The translations under genes and the position numbers were made by a program. Positions 19,713 through 32,199 of a stretch of DNA of 64,000 nucleotides are shown piece after piece (the first letter of the stretch is position 1; every line of letters begins with the position of its first letter). The stretch comes from an uncultured eubacterium 1-6. GTDB taxonomy: Bacteria; Bacillota; Clostridia; Lachnospirales; Lachnospiraceae. The DNA lies in NCBI GenBank assembly GCA_903789595.1, contig CAIFEZ010000001.1, positions 259,300 through 323,299 on the forward strand, given 5' to 3'. The notes below the pieces were generated by a model. That model did not search any database. It was given only the letters and a program-made list of their open reading frames with translations, and was not told the DNA's origin.

Positions 19713-20927
19713 ATGAGACAGTTTCGAAAATCATCAAAGCTGGATAATGTGTTATATGACGTCCGCGGACCGGTTGTAGCAGAGGCTGCGCGCATGGAAG
19801 AGGACGGAAAGAAGATCCTGAAGCTGAATATCGGCAATCCTGCCACCTTTGGTTTCACGGCTCCGGACGAGGTGATCCACGACATGATGAGCAACCTTGC
19901 GGACTGTGAGGGCTATTCCGATTCCAGAGGCCTTTTTTCCGCCAGAAAAGCAATTATGCAGTACTGTCAGCTGAAGAAGATTCCGAATCTGGATATCAAG
20001 AACATCTATACCGGAAACGGCGTCAGCGAGCTGATCAACCTGGCTCTTCAGGCGCTGCTGGAAGATGGGGATGAGATTCTGATTCCCGCTCCGGACTATC
20101 CGCTGTGGACAGCCTGTGCGACACTGGCGGGAGGAAAGGTCGTTCATTACATCTGCGACGAGCAGGCGGACTGGTATCCGGATATCGAGGACATCGAGAA
20201 GAAAGTCACGGATAAGACGAAGGCGATTGTCGTCATAAACCCGAACAATCCGACAGGAGCCGTTTACCCGAAAGAGGTGCTGGAGGAAATTGTCAGGGTG
20301 GCGAGAGAGCATCAGCTCATCATTTTCTGTGACGAGATTTATGACCGTCTTGTCATGGACGGCATCAGCCACACTTCCATCGCTTCTCTGGCTCCGGATC
20401 TGTTCTGCGTCACCTTCTCCGGCCTTTCCAAATCTCACATGATCGCGGGCTTCCGTGTCGGATGGATGGTCTTCTCGGGCAATCTTGAGATGGGAAGAGA
20501 TTATCTGGAGGGCATCAACATGCTGTCCAATATGCGTCTCTGTTCCAATGTTCCGGCACAGTCAATCGTACAGACCGCTCTCGGAGGATACCAGAGTGTC
20601 GAGGAGTATCTGGTGCCTGGAGGAAGAATCTACGAGCAGAGAGAGTGCGTGTACAACCTTCTGAAGGATATTCCGGGCATCAGCGTCGTAAAACCGAAGG
20701 CGGCGTTCTACATTTTCCCGAAGATTGACACAGAGAAATTCAACATTACCGATGACATGAAGTTCGCCTATGATTTCCTGTACCAGAAACAGGTGCTGAT
20801 TGTTCAGGGCACCGGCTTCAACTGGATCGCGCCGGATCATTTCCGGATCGTCTATCTGCCGCACAGAAGGACGCTTCGTTCCGCGTGTGCGAAGCTGGGA
20901 GAATTCCTTCAGTATTACCGTCAGTAA
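19713..20927 (+). CDS. alaA: Pyridoxal-phosphate-dependent aminotransferase, AlaA-like
   Basis: Closely follows E. coli AlaA: KLNIGNPATFGF, GYSDSRGLFSARKAIMQYCQ, IVVINPNNPTGAVY. Confidence 0.88.
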   Translation: MRQFRKSSKLDNVLYDVRGPVVAEAARMEEDGKKILKLNIGNPATFGFTAPDEVIHDMMSNLADCEGYSDSRGLFSARKAIMQYCQLKKIPNLDIKNIYTGNGVSELINLALQALLEDGDEILIPAPDYPLWTACATLAGGKVVHYICDEQADWYPDIEDIEKKVTDKTKAIVVINPNNPTGAVYPKEVLEEIVRVAREHQLIIFCDEIYDRLVMDGISHTSIASLAPDLFCVTFSGLSKSHMIAGFRVGWMVFSGNLEMGRDYLEGINMLSNMRLCSNVPAQSIVQTALGGYQSVEEYLVPGGRIYEQRECVYNLLKDIPGISVVKPKAAFYIFPKIDTEKFNITDDMKFAYDFLYQKQVLIVQGTGFNWIAPDHFRIVYLPHRRTLRSACAKLGEFLQYYRQ

Positions 20928-21026
20928 CAGATTTTACCGCGGCGGATGCCTTTCGTCAGGCTTTGTGTAATCGGAGATTGAGAAAGGCCGGGGTATCCGC
21001 TGCCGGAGCAACGACAGAGAACAGGA

Positions 21027-22397
21027 GTGATGAGGATGAGTTTCCAGACGAAGGTTACACCGGAAATAGAAGAGCTGGCAGAGGAGTGCAAAGAGAATAC
21101 GGGAATCGCCAAAGAGCTCTATGCGGAATATGATGTAAAGAAAGGTCTGCGTGACGTTAACGGACAGGGCGTCCGCGCAGGACTGACCAATATTTCAAAT
21201 ATTGTCTCCTTTAAGAATGTCGACGGGAACCGGGTTCCCTGCCCCGGAGAATTGTATTATCGCGGAATCAACATTCATGATCTGACAGAGGGATTTCTTC
21301 GTGAAAACCGATTCGGGTTTGAGGAAGCGGCGTATCTGCTGCTTTTCGGAAGACTTCCGAAAAAGGAAGAACTGGATGAGTTCTGTGTTCTGTTGGCGAA
21401 TCAGCGTTCTCTTCCGAAGAATTTCGTACGGGATGTCATCATGAAGGCGCCGGCAAAGGATATGATGAACACACTTTCGAGAAGTGTTCTGACGCTTTAT
21501 TATTACGACAGGAACGCAGATGACATTTCACTTCCGAATGTGCTCCGTCAGTGTCTGAATCTGATTGCTGTCTTTCCGATGCTGTCGGTGTACGGTTATC
21601 ATGCCTACAACCACTACATCAAAGGCAAGAGCTTCTATATCCACAATCCGTCTCCGAAGCTGTCCACTGCGGAGAATGTTCTCCTGATGCTCCGCCCGGA
21701 CAAGAAATATTCCGAGCTTGAGGCGAAGGTTCTCGATCTCGCGCTTGTTCTTCACATGGAGCACGGCGGCGGAAACAACTCCACCTTTACAACTCATGTG
21801 GTGACCTCCTCAGGAACAGACACCTATTCGACCATTGCGGCTGCGCTCGGATCCCTGAAGGGCCCGAAGCACGGCGGCGCAAATATCAAGGCTGTCAAAA
21901 TGTTCGCGGATCTGAAGAAGAACGTCAGGGACGTAACCGATGAGGACCAGATCAGAGATTACCTGAAAAAGCTTCTTCACAAGGAAGCTTTTGACAGAAA
22001 GGGCCTGATCTATGGAATGGGGCACGCGGTTTATTCGATCTCCGATCCCCGTGCACAGATTCTGAAATCGTTCGTAGAAAAACTGGCGGATCAGAAGGGC
22101 AGACACAAGGACTATATGATGTACTCGATGGTGGAAAAGCTCGCGCCCGAGGTGATCGCAGAGGAAAGACATATCTACAAGGGCGTCAGCGCGAATGTCG
22201 ATTTTTACAGCGGCTTCGTGTACAGTATGCTGGATCTTCCGCTTGAGCTGTATACACCGATTTTCGCCTGCGCCAGAATCGTCGGATGGAGCGCTCACCG
22301 GCTGGAGGAGCTGATCAACGTAGACAAGATCATTCGTCCTGCCTATATGAACATTTGTCCGACCGGGCAGTATATTCCTCTCGATGAGAGAGAATAA
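21027..22397 (+). CDS. Citrate/2-methylcitrate synthase
   Basis: LVLHMEHGGGNNSTFTTHVVTSSGTDTYS, GPKHGGAN and GMGHAVYSISDPRA. Confidence 0.95.
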   Translation: MMRMSFQTKVTPEIEELAEECKENTGIAKELYAEYDVKKGLRDVNGQGVRAGLTNISNIVSFKNVDGNRVPCPGELYYRGINIHDLTEGFLRENRFGFEEAAYLLLFGRLPKKEELDEFCVLLANQRSLPKNFVRDVIMKAPAKDMMNTLSRSVLTLYYYDRNADDISLPNVLRQCLNLIAVFPMLSVYGYHAYNHYIKGKSFYIHNPSPKLSTAENVLLMLRPDKKYSELEAKVLDLALVLHMEHGGGNNSTFTTHVVTSSGTDTYSTIAAALGSLKGPKHGGANIKAVKMFADLKKNVRDVTDEDQIRDYLKKLLHKEAFDRKGLIYGMGHAVYSISDPRAQILKSFVEKLADQKGRHKDYMMYSMVEKLAPEVIAEERHIYKGVSANVDFYSGFVYSMLDLPLELYTPIFACARIVGWSAHRLEELINVDKIIRPAYMNICPTGQYIPLDERE

Positions 22398-22435
22398 CAG
22401 CAATACATCACAAACGCAGGGGAAACACAGACAGA

Positions 22436-22981
22436 ATGAAGAACCACGGATTTTTGAAGAAATTTTATCCGGACGAATGGCTGGATTCCGCGTATCAGAT
22501 TGATTTCGGCTCCTGGTACGAAAAAGGGTACCGGGGAGTGACCTTCGATATCGATAATACACTGGTGCCTCACGGCGCCCCTGCGGACGGTCGGGCAATT
22601 GATCTGTTTCATCGGCTTCATGAGATGGGATTCCGGACCTGTCTGATTTCCAACAACCGGAAATCCAGAGTCGCTCCCTTTGCAGCGGATGTCGGATCGG
22701 ATTATCTGTGCATGGCGAACAAGCCTTCTGTGAAGGGCTATTTCAGAGCCTGCGAGATCATTCAGGTACCGGCGGACCGGACCCTCTTCATCGGAGACCA
22801 GCTGTTCACGGATGTCTGGGGAGCCAGACGTGCGGGCATGTACTGCATCCTGGTCAATCCGATCGATCCGAAGGAGGAGATTCAAATTGTGCTGAAGCGT
22901 TTTCTGGAAAAACCGGTTCTGAAGGCATTTGCCCGAGAAAATGGTGAAGAAAAAAATTCCGGTGCCGCTGCCCGCCGGTGA
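22436..22981 (+). CDS. YqeG family HAD-IIIA phosphatase
   Basis: GVTFDIDNTLVPH, LISNNRKSRV and FIGDQLFTDVWGARRAGMYCILVNPI. Confidence 0.92.
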   Translation: MKNHGFLKKFYPDEWLDSAYQIDFGSWYEKGYRGVTFDIDNTLVPHGAPADGRAIDLFHRLHEMGFRTCLISNNRKSRVAPFAADVGSDYLCMANKPSVKGYFRACEIIQVPADRTLFIGDQLFTDVWGARRAGMYCILVNPIDPKEEIQIVLKRFLEKPVLKAFARENGEEKNSGAAARR

Positions 22982-23132
22982 ATTGTGCAAATGGAATGAG
23001 AGTGTCAAATTGCAAATTGCGTGGCAGATTTCACAGGTAAAAAGTTGTTGAAAACCGGGTAGAAATTATATATAATAAATCACGGTCTATTGCAAAAAAA
23101 TGACACGCAGGTGAATAAGGAGGTAACATCAC

Positions 23133-23696
23133 ATGGCAGATGTAGCAGCTGGTGAGTTTAGAAATGGCATGACCCTTGAAATTGAAGGAAAGGTTTGCCA
23201 GGTAATTGAGTTTCAGCATGTAAAACCGGGTAAGGGAGCAGCTTTCGTCAGAACAAAGCTGAAAGACGTAATCAACGGCGGCGTAGTAGAGAAGACATTC
23301 CGTCCAACCGAGAAATTCCCGGCAGCGAGAATTGACCGTCACGACATGCAGTATCTTTACAATGACGGAGATCTGTATTACTTCATGGATCCTGAGACCT
23401 TTGATCAGGTTGCCGTGAACAACGAGACAGTCGGCGATTCTCTGAAATTCGTAAAGGAGAACGAGGTTGTCAAGCTGAATTCCTACAACGGCAACGTATT
23501 TGCAGTGGAAGCTCCGCTCTTTGTTGAGCTCGAGATCACGGAGACAGAGCCGGGATTTGCAGGCAACACCGCTCAGGGCGCTACAAAGCCGGCCACCGTT
23601 GAGACCGGAGCACAGATCAACGTACCGCTGTTTGTAAACCAGGGCGACAAAGTCCAGATCGATACCAGAACCGGCGAATACCTCAAACGTGTCTGA
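23133..23696 (+). CDS. efp: Elongation factor P
   Basis: [46 protein letters not shown]. Confidence 0.98.
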   Translation: MADVAAGEFRNGMTLEIEGKVCQVIEFQHVKPGKGAAFVRTKLKDVINGGVVEKTFRPTEKFPAARIDRHDMQYLYNDGDLYYFMDPETFDQVAVNNETVGDSLKFVKENEVVKLNSYNGNVFAVEAPLFVELEITETEPGFAGNTAQGATKPATVETGAQINVPLFVNQGDKVQIDTRTGEYLKRV

Positions 23697-23746
23697 ATTA
23701 AGATAAATAGATTCCGAAAGCCGCCCCAGCGGCAGCCGGAATCCTG

Positions 23747-23790
23747 TCCGCGCGGGCAGATACGCTGCCTGTGCGGAGCTTATCTTTTCT
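23747..23790 (+). terminator. Rho-independent terminator after efp
   Basis: 13-bp stem TCCGCGCGGGCAG/CTGCCTGTGCGGA (with GU pairs) followed by T-rich sequence. Confidence 0.8.
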
Positions 23791-23940
23791 TCTTTTCTTT
23801 CTCTTTGCTTTTCTTCTGTCTTCTCAGTTTTTTCTGTTTTCTGTTTTTAAAATTTCATTTGGCTTCTTTTCATTTCTTATCATCATTTTCATTTTCTTTG
23901 TATTTTCTTTTTCTTTTTTTCTTTCTTTTTTCTTTCGGTC
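23780..23940. repeat. Low-complexity polypyrimidine (T/C) tract
   Basis: About 160 bp almost exclusively T and C on the + strand. Confidence 0.85.
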
Positions 23941-24075
23941 CTGCTTATTCGGAAACTCGGAAACCTTCCGAGATCTTTTTCATACAGATACCCGATATAT
24001 TACAGAGTTCGGCAGAGAGTATTCGAAAATCTGCTGAAGCTGTCATTGATATTCAGTTATTATTTATATTTCCAT

Positions 24076-24147
24076 GTCAGGAAATCCCACTATATCAAGA
24101 AATCCCACTATGTCAAGAAATTCCACCACGTCATGAAATCCCACTAT
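24076..24147. repeat. 18-bp tandem repeat x4
   Basis: gtcaggaaatcccactat / atcaagaaatcccactat / gtcaagaaattccaccac / gtcatgaaatcccactat. Confidence 0.9.
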
Positions 24148-24268
24148 GCCATTTATTAAGTTTCATATCAAAAAAATAAGTGATTATTCAGCTTATCCAT
24201 CTAGAGCACCTGCGGTCCTCTCGATGTGCTGAACAGTTACAAAAATAATATATTAAGGAGGAAATTTT

Positions 24269-25153
24269 ATGAGCTACAATGAGTTTGAGCAGCTTCTGGT
24301 GCAGGAAATGAAGGAGGAATCCGAAAATCGTATGGATGTCCGCATCTGCGAAATCCGGAAAAATAACGGAGTCAGGCGAAGAGCGATTGTCCTGGCGGAC
24401 AGCACGGACCGGCCGCAGCCGATGCAGTATCTGGAGGACTATTACAAAATGTGGGAAACCGGAGTTTCTATCCGCCATATTGTGAACCTGATCCTGAAGG
24501 AACGTGAGAAGATGAGCGGTGTATATCAGAAACTGCCCGGCGGTTTTTTCCAGAATTACGAAGAGGTCAGGAAGAATCTTCGCTGTCATCTTGTCAGTGA
24601 GAAGAAAAACAGGGATCTGCTTTGTCAGGTTCCGCATCGAAGATGGATGGATCTGGCAATTACCTGTGTCTACGACATGAGTGAGCCGGATTACCCGGAC
24701 TGCATGATTCAGATTCGGAATGAGCATCTGCAGATCTGGGGCGTCAGCGCAGACCAGATCATGCGGGATGCAATGGAGGCGACCGCGGAAAACAGTGAGA
24801 TTCTGTTTCAGCCGCTGGTCAGCATTCTGGAAGATGATTTGAACTGCAGCGAGGGAGAGATTCCGGAGACGCCGTTGTATCTTCTTACGAATCAGTCCCG
24901 GGTGTACGGGGCTGTGTGTATCGCGCTTCCGGACGTGACAGAACACATCGCGCAAAGCCTGAACAGCGATTACTTCATCATCCCAAGCAGCATTCATGAA
25001 TGCCTGATTCTTCCGGACGACGGGGTCTACCGGACATCAGAGCTGAACCAGATGGTCTGTGATATCAACCGCACAAATGTGGAAGAGCAGGAAGTACTGT
25101 CAGATCATGTGTACCTGTATAAACGGCCCGAGGCGAGAACATATCAGGCATGA
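24269..25153 (+). CDS. DUF5688 family protein
   Basis: KNNGVRRRAIVLADSTDRPQPMQYLEDYYKMWETG style N-terminus recalled for DUF5688. Confidence 0.75.
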   Translation: MSYNEFEQLLVQEMKEESENRMDVRICEIRKNNGVRRRAIVLADSTDRPQPMQYLEDYYKMWETGVSIRHIVNLILKEREKMSGVYQKLPGGFFQNYEEVRKNLRCHLVSEKKNRDLLCQVPHRRWMDLAITCVYDMSEPDYPDCMIQIRNEHLQIWGVSADQIMRDAMEATAENSEILFQPLVSILEDDLNCSEGEIPETPLYLLTNQSRVYGAVCIALPDVTEHIAQSLNSDYFIIPSSIHECLILPDDGVYRTSELNQMVCDINRTNVEEQEVLSDHVYLYKRPEARTYQA

Positions 25154-25220
25154 CGGGAAGTAAAATATCCCGGGCTTTTGCTGAATGAGTTTAAGAATGA
25201 TAAGCGATACGGCGGGGTTA

Positions 25221-25274
25221 ATATCCCCGTCGAACTGCTTTCGCGATATATCCCCGCCGAACTGATTTCGTGAT
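25221..25274. repeat. 27-bp tandem duplication abutting tRNA-Arg promoter
   Basis: atatccccgtcgaactgctttcgcgat / atatccccgccgaactgatttcgtgat. Confidence 0.9.
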
Positions 25275-25303
25275 TTGACAATCATCAGCCTGTGTGTTAA
25301 AAT
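25275..25303 (+). promoter_or_regulatory. Sigma70-type promoter for tRNA-Arg
   Basis: TTGACA, 17-nt spacer, TAAAAT. Confidence 0.8.
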
Positions 25304-25327
25304 TCTTTTGTTGCGGAAATATGAAAT

Positions 25328-25400
25328 GCGTTTGTAGCTCAGGGGATAGAGCAACGGTTTCCGGTACCGTGTGGCGGGGGTTCGAATCCCTCCAGACGCG
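25328..25400 (+). tRNA. tRNA-Arg (anticodon CCG)
   Basis: Acceptor GCGTTTG/CAGACGC, anticodon arm ACGGT-TTCCGGT-ACCGT, GGTTCGAATCC T arm. Confidence 0.95.
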
Positions 25401-25410
25401 CGAAGGAACT

Positions 25411-25447
25411 GCCGGATAGATGTCTTGACATTTACCCGGCTTTTCTT
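25411..25447 (+). terminator. Rho-independent terminator after tRNA-Arg
   Basis: gccggatagatgtc-tt-gacatttacccggc followed by ttttctta. Confidence 0.75.
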
Positions 25448-25503
25448 ATACCTGTTAGCGAGATCATGGATACGCGTGCAATCTCACAGGAGGACACTGT
25501 ACT

Positions 25504-26349
25504 ATGGCAGAAGACAACAGAAATAGAAAACCAAAACGTAAATATAATCCTGTACTGGAGTGGATATCCGACCGGCTGAGATACATCGAGCTGATTGCGG
25601 CAATTATCGTCGTTATTCTTGTGCTTGTCTTTCTTGTCCGCGGAATCCTGAAGAGAAATGCGCAGCCGCAGAATGCTGCGGGTCAGGCGGTACAGTCTGT
25701 TTCTGCATCCGCATCTTCCGCTGCTGCGGGAGCAGAGAACAACAGTGTGACACCGGCTGTCAGCTCCGGCTCCGAGTCAGTCAGCTCATCTTCAGCTGCG
25801 GATACGCTGAAGAAGGATACCGGAGATGTAAACGCTGCGGTTCAGACTTATTTCGGCAATCTGATCTCCAGCGGCAGCAGCGGTTCCATCGAGTCGTATT
25901 CTGATCTTACCACTTATACGTATCCCGGACCCACCGACGGCACCTATATTGCGTTTGTGGAATATACCTACAAGTACACGGATTACACGGAGAGCATTCC
26001 CGGTCTTTCCGAGTTCTATGTTGCTCCGGATGACAGCGGAAAGCTCGTAATCTCAGATGATTCCTCGGAGGAGATTCAGAAGGCGATGAGTGACGCTGCG
26101 TCGACCGAGTCGGCGAAAGCGCTGATTGCGGATGTTCAGAGCAAGTACGATGCGGTCGTCAACGCGAATGAGGATCTCAAGAATTATATCTCGACGCTGG
26201 GATCCGGTACATCTGACACCAGTTCCGGTGCGGATTCCTCTTCTTCATCTGCGGGAGACACTTCAGGAAGCGGCAGTACAGATTCCGGAAACAACACCAC
26301 AGATGCAGGAAACACCACTACAGATGCAGGAAACACCAGTACACAATGA
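25504..26349 (+). CDS. Membrane-anchored Ser/Gly/Thr-rich hypothetical protein with possible NTF2-like region
   Basis: One TM near the N-terminus, Ser-rich linker, globular VNAAVQTYFGNL...IAFVEYTYKYTDY, C-terminal TTDAGN repeats. Confidence 0.65.
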   Translation: MAEDNRNRKPKRKYNPVLEWISDRLRYIELIAAIIVVILVLVFLVRGILKRNAQPQNAAGQAVQSVSASASSAAAGAENNSVTPAVSSGSESVSSSSAADTLKKDTGDVNAAVQTYFGNLISSGSSGSIESYSDLTTYTYPGPTDGTYIAFVEYTYKYTDYTESIPGLSEFYVAPDDSGKLVISDDSSEEIQKAMSDAASTESAKALIADVQSKYDAVVNANEDLKNYISTLGSGTSDTSSGADSSSSSAGDTSGSGSTDSGNNTTDAGNTTTDAGNTSTQ

Positions 26350-27040
26350 GAATTAATAAATATCTGAGTGAGTGCGGCATATGCTCGCGCCGCGAAGCTG
26401 ACCGGCTTGTAGAAGCCGGTCATGTTTCTATTAATGGGAAAAACGCCGCACCGGGGTCTCAGGTTACAGACGGGGACGAGGTGCTTGTAGACGGGAAGAG
26501 GGCAGTCCTCCCGTCGGACAAGATCTATCTGAAGTTCTACAAACCGGTGGGGATTGTCTGCACCTTTGAGACCAGAGAGAAGAACAACCTGGGAGATTAT
26601 CTGAAGTATCCGCGGCGCGTTACCTATGCCGGCAGGCTGGACAGGAATTCTGAGGGACTTCTGATCCTGACCGATGACGGAGATCTGATTCAGGAGATGA
26701 TGACGGCGCGCAATTTTCATGAAAAGGAATATGAGGTCTCGGTGAGCAGAGATCTCACGGATGACTTTCTGAACCGCATGCGCGGAGGGGTGTTTCTGCC
26801 GGAGCTTGGCGTAACCACGAGACCGTGCCGGGTGGAACAGACCGGCAGGCGCAGTTTCCGGATCGTTCTGACGCAGGGGCTGAACCGGCAGATCAGGCGT
26901 ATGTGCAAGGTATGCGGCTGTCAGGTTCAAAAGCTGAAGCGCATACGGGTCGTCAATATACAGATTGGAGATATGAAGCCCGGAGATCTTAAAGAACTGA
27001 CGCCGGATGAAATCGGAAAACTGAAGCGGATAATGGCGGG

Positions 27041-29159
<2,119 letters not shown>

Positions 29160-29298
29160 ATTCCGTCTGCGGCGCTGCCTTGATACGGATATGAGGAAAG
29201 CGTATAATAAACACATATGTGACTGTCAGCTAAGATACATATTCCGGCGCCGCGGAAGCGGGCAGCCAGGGATTATATGAACGGAAAGAGGAATTTTT

Positions 29299-30225
29299 AT
29301 GCCTATTAAGATTCAGAATGATATTCCCGTCAAGGAGGTTCTTGAAAAAGAAAATATATTCGTGATGGATGAGGACCGTGCGGTACATCAGGACATTCGT
29401 CCGCTGCAGATTCTGATTCTGAATCTGATGCCGCTGAAGGAGGACACGGAGCTTCAGCTTCTCCGCTGTCTGTCCAATTCGCCGCTTCAGATTGATATCA
29501 CTTTCATGGTTCCGGCTTCTCATCATGTAAAGAATACTTCGATCAGCCATATTCAGAAGTTTTATGTAACCTTTGAAGACATCCGCAGAGAGTACTATGA
29601 CGGCATGATCGTAACCGGAGCACCTGTCGAGCTGATGGAGTTTGAAGAGGTGGACTACTGGGATGAGCTGTGCGAGATCATGGACTGGTCCGAGAAGCAT
29701 GTGACCTCTACGATGTATCAGTGCTGGGGCGCGCAGGCGGCGATGTATCATTTCTACGGCATTCAGAAACGGCTTCTTGATCACAAGATGTTCGGCCTTT
29801 TTCAGCATCAGATTCATAAAAGAAAGATACCGCTTGTGAGAGGATTTGACGATGTGTTCCTCTGTCCGCATTCCCGTCACACCGAGATTCCGATGGATGA
29901 GCTTGCAAAACATCCGGAGATCACCGTCCTCACGGACTCCGACGAGGCCGGCTTTTTCCTCGGAATGGCAGACGACGGGAGAAAGGTCTTCGTACAGGGG
30001 CATCCGGAATATGACCGTCTGACACTCGACAAGGAGTATAAACGGGATCTGGCAAAGGGGATGGAGATCGCTTTGCCGGAGAACTATTACCCGGACAACG
30101 ACCCGGATCAGAAGCCGCTGCTGACCTGGAGGGCGACTTCTGCGGCTCTTTACGCAAACTGGATCAATTATTATGTATATCAGGTGACGCCGTATGACAT
30201 GTACGGCACGCCGGATTTCAGGTAA
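29299..30225 (+). CDS. metA: Homoserine O-acyltransferase
   Basis: MPIKIQNDIPVKEVLEKENIFVM, MYQCWGAQAAMYHFYGI, VQGHPEYD. Confidence 0.96.
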   Translation: MPIKIQNDIPVKEVLEKENIFVMDEDRAVHQDIRPLQILILNLMPLKEDTELQLLRCLSNSPLQIDITFMVPASHHVKNTSISHIQKFYVTFEDIRREYYDGMIVTGAPVELMEFEEVDYWDELCEIMDWSEKHVTSTMYQCWGAQAAMYHFYGIQKRLLDHKMFGLFQHQIHKRKIPLVRGFDDVFLCPHSRHTEIPMDELAKHPEITVLTDSDEAGFFLGMADDGRKVFVQGHPEYDRLTLDKEYKRDLAKGMEIALPENYYPDNDPDQKPLLTWRATSAALYANWINYYVYQVTPYDMYGTPDFR

Positions 30226-30231
30226 CAACGA

Positions 30232-30280
30232 AGCACGGGAATGCAGAGAGATATGGCTGCATCTATTCCCGTGCTTTTTT
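30232..30280 (+). terminator. Rho-independent terminator after metA
   Basis: AGCACGGGAAT...ATTCCCGTGCT followed by TTTTT. Confidence 0.85.
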
Positions 30281-30290
30281 ACGCGGACTG

Positions 30291-30410
30291 TGAGAGGCAG
30301 CGGACCGGGACAGACAGCGGACTGTGAGAGGCGGTGACCGTGAGAGGCAGCGGACCGGGACAGACAGCGGACTGTGAGAGGCGGTGACCGTGAGAGGCAG
30401 CGGACCGGGA
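30291..30410. repeat. 50-bp tandem repeat, 2.4 exact copies
   Basis: tgagaggcagcggaccgggacagacagcggactgtgagaggcggtgaccg repeats at 30291, 30341 and partially 30391. Confidence 0.95.
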
Positions 30411-30483
30411 GAAGCATCTGACCGGGACGAGGCCGGCTGCGAATTCGCAGGACATATAAACTTCTTAGATAGGAGGTAAGCAT

Positions 30484-31152
30484 ATGAATATCTTTGATAT
30501 TACGGGACCCGTAATGGTCGGGCCATCCAGCTCTCATACTGCGGGGGCCGTGAAGATAGGCAATGTCTGCCGAAAGCTGATCGGTGAGAAAATCACAGAT
30601 GCGGACATTCTGCTTCACGGATCTTTTCTGGCGACGGGAAAGGGACACGGAACAGACAGGGCTTTGGTCGCGGGTCTGATGGGATTCGCGGTGGATGACA
30701 GCCGGATCCCGGACAGCTTTCGAATTGCGGAGGAAGAGGGACTGAGGTACCGGTTCGGGGCGATTGATCTGGGAGAGGACGCGCATCCGAATTCTGTACG
30801 GCTTGATCTGACATCGGAATCCGGACGGAAGCTGGAGGTTCAGGCGTCCTCGATCGGAGGCGGGCGGATCATGATCAACCGGATCGACGGACTGGAGGCA
30901 AACTTCAGCGGCGATCTCCCTACGCTCATCGTGCACAATCTGGATCAGCCGGGACACGTGGCCGAGGTGACCAGCATGCTGGAGCACAAATCGGTGAACA
31001 TCGCGACAATGCAGCTGTACCGGTCCGGCAGGGGCGGCCATGCAGTTATGGTCATCGAATGCGACCAGGAAATTCCGCGCCAGTCACTGAAATGGCTGGA
31101 GCATCTGGAGGGAATCGAAAAGGTGACCTATTACAGCCTGCAGAAAGGCTGA
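30484..31152 (+). CDS. sdaAB: L-serine ammonia-lyase, Fe-S dependent, beta subunit
   Basis: DITGPVMVGPSSSHTAGAVKIG and C-terminal ACT-like domain. Confidence 0.95.
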   Translation: MNIFDITGPVMVGPSSSHTAGAVKIGNVCRKLIGEKITDADILLHGSFLATGKGHGTDRALVAGLMGFAVDDSRIPDSFRIAEEEGLRYRFGAIDLGEDAHPNSVRLDLTSESGRKLEVQASSIGGGRIMINRIDGLEANFSGDLPTLIVHNLDQPGHVAEVTSMLEHKSVNIATMQLYRSGRGGHAVMVIECDQEIPRQSLKWLEHLEGIEKVTYYSLQKG

Positions 31153-31242
31153 ATCATACCCGGACCTGACGCAGCAGGATCATCTGTGCGGGAATTAATA
31201 TAAATAGCGGTATCATTCGCCGGAAAATTCAGGAGGAAAAAA

Positions 31243-32115
31243 TTGTATCATTCATTAAAAGAAATTACGGAGGTCTGTGAGAATCAGAAGATCCCGTTCT
31301 GGAGGGCGGTTCTTCTGGAGGACTGCAGAGAAGAGGGAATCACGGAAGAGGAATCGATGCGGAAGATGCGGGAGATCTATGATGCCATGCGGGATTCGGA
31401 CAGGAACTATGATCCGAATCTGTATTCTGCGAGCGGGCTTGTCGGCACAGATGCGCAGAAACTTCATCTGCACCACGAAGCCGGGAAGAGCATGATGGGG
31501 GAGTTCTGCGGAAAGGTCATGGAGCGGGCTCTCAGGGTGGCAGAGTCCAATGCCTGCATGAAGCGGATTGTGGCGGCACCCACGGCCGGCTCATGCGGTG
31601 TCATGCCGGCGGTCCTGCTGTCTATGCAGGAGAAATATCACTTTACGGACAGGAAAATGGCGGAATCTCTGTATGTCGCCTCGGGAATCGGCGGAGTCAT
31701 CGCCATGCGGGCCTGCCTCGCGGGCGCGGAGGGAGGATGTCAGGCAGAGATCGGATCGGCCTCTGCGATGGCCTCCGGAGCCGCCGTCTATCTGCTTGAG
31801 GGCTCCCCTGAGGCAATCATCCATGGCAGCGCAATGGCGCTGAGCTCGCTTCTGGGGCTCGTCTGCGATCCGGTTGCGGGACTGGTTGAAGTGCCCTGCG
31901 TGAAGCGAAATGTGATCGGGGCGCTGAACGCCGTCTCCTCGGCGGATCTGGCTCTGGCGGGAATCCGAAGCCGGATCCCGCCGGACGAGGTGGCAGATGC
32001 CATGAAGAGCATTGGCAGAAGTCTTCCGTCGGAGCTCAAGGAGACCGGAAGAGGCGGCCTTGCCGCAACTTTGGAGGGCCAGAAAATCAGAGACCGGTTG
32101 CAGGGAATTCATTGA
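31243..32115 (+). CDS. sdaAA: L-serine ammonia-lyase, Fe-S dependent, alpha subunit
   Basis: APTAGSCGVMPAVLLSM and CEAEIGSA-like region; TTG start. Confidence 0.95.
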   Translation: MYHSLKEITEVCENQKIPFWRAVLLEDCREEGITEEESMRKMREIYDAMRDSDRNYDPNLYSASGLVGTDAQKLHLHHEAGKSMMGEFCGKVMERALRVAESNACMKRIVAAPTAGSCGVMPAVLLSMQEKYHFTDRKMAESLYVASGIGGVIAMRACLAGAEGGCQAEIGSASAMASGAAVYLLEGSPEAIIHGSAMALSSLLGLVCDPVAGLVEVPCVKRNVIGALNAVSSADLALAGIRSRIPPDEVADAMKSIGRSLPSELKETGRGGLAATLEGQKIRDRLQGIH

Positions 32116-32199
32116 ATACCTGCCTGTTTTCATCACCGGTGTTTCAATCGCTGCTGCTTAATACCGGCAATGCTCCTGCAAAGGCACTGTAAAGGAATC

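Noticed and set aside
24076-24147. Possible CRISPR array
   Set aside because: 18-bp units are contiguous with no unique spacers; no cas genes anywhere in the window.
23771-24179. Phe/Ser-rich ORFs (88 and 124 aa) as small membrane proteins
   Set aside because: They are direct translations of a low-complexity pyrimidine tract and an 18-bp repeat, with no clear start context.
26290-26345. 21-bp repeats at the end of the 25504-26349 gene as a regulatory array
   Set aside because: In-frame coding repeats (TTDAGN) in a low-complexity tail; ordinary for such proteins.
29160-29298. SAM riboswitch upstream of metA
   Set aside because: No recognisable SAM-I core or terminator in the short leader.
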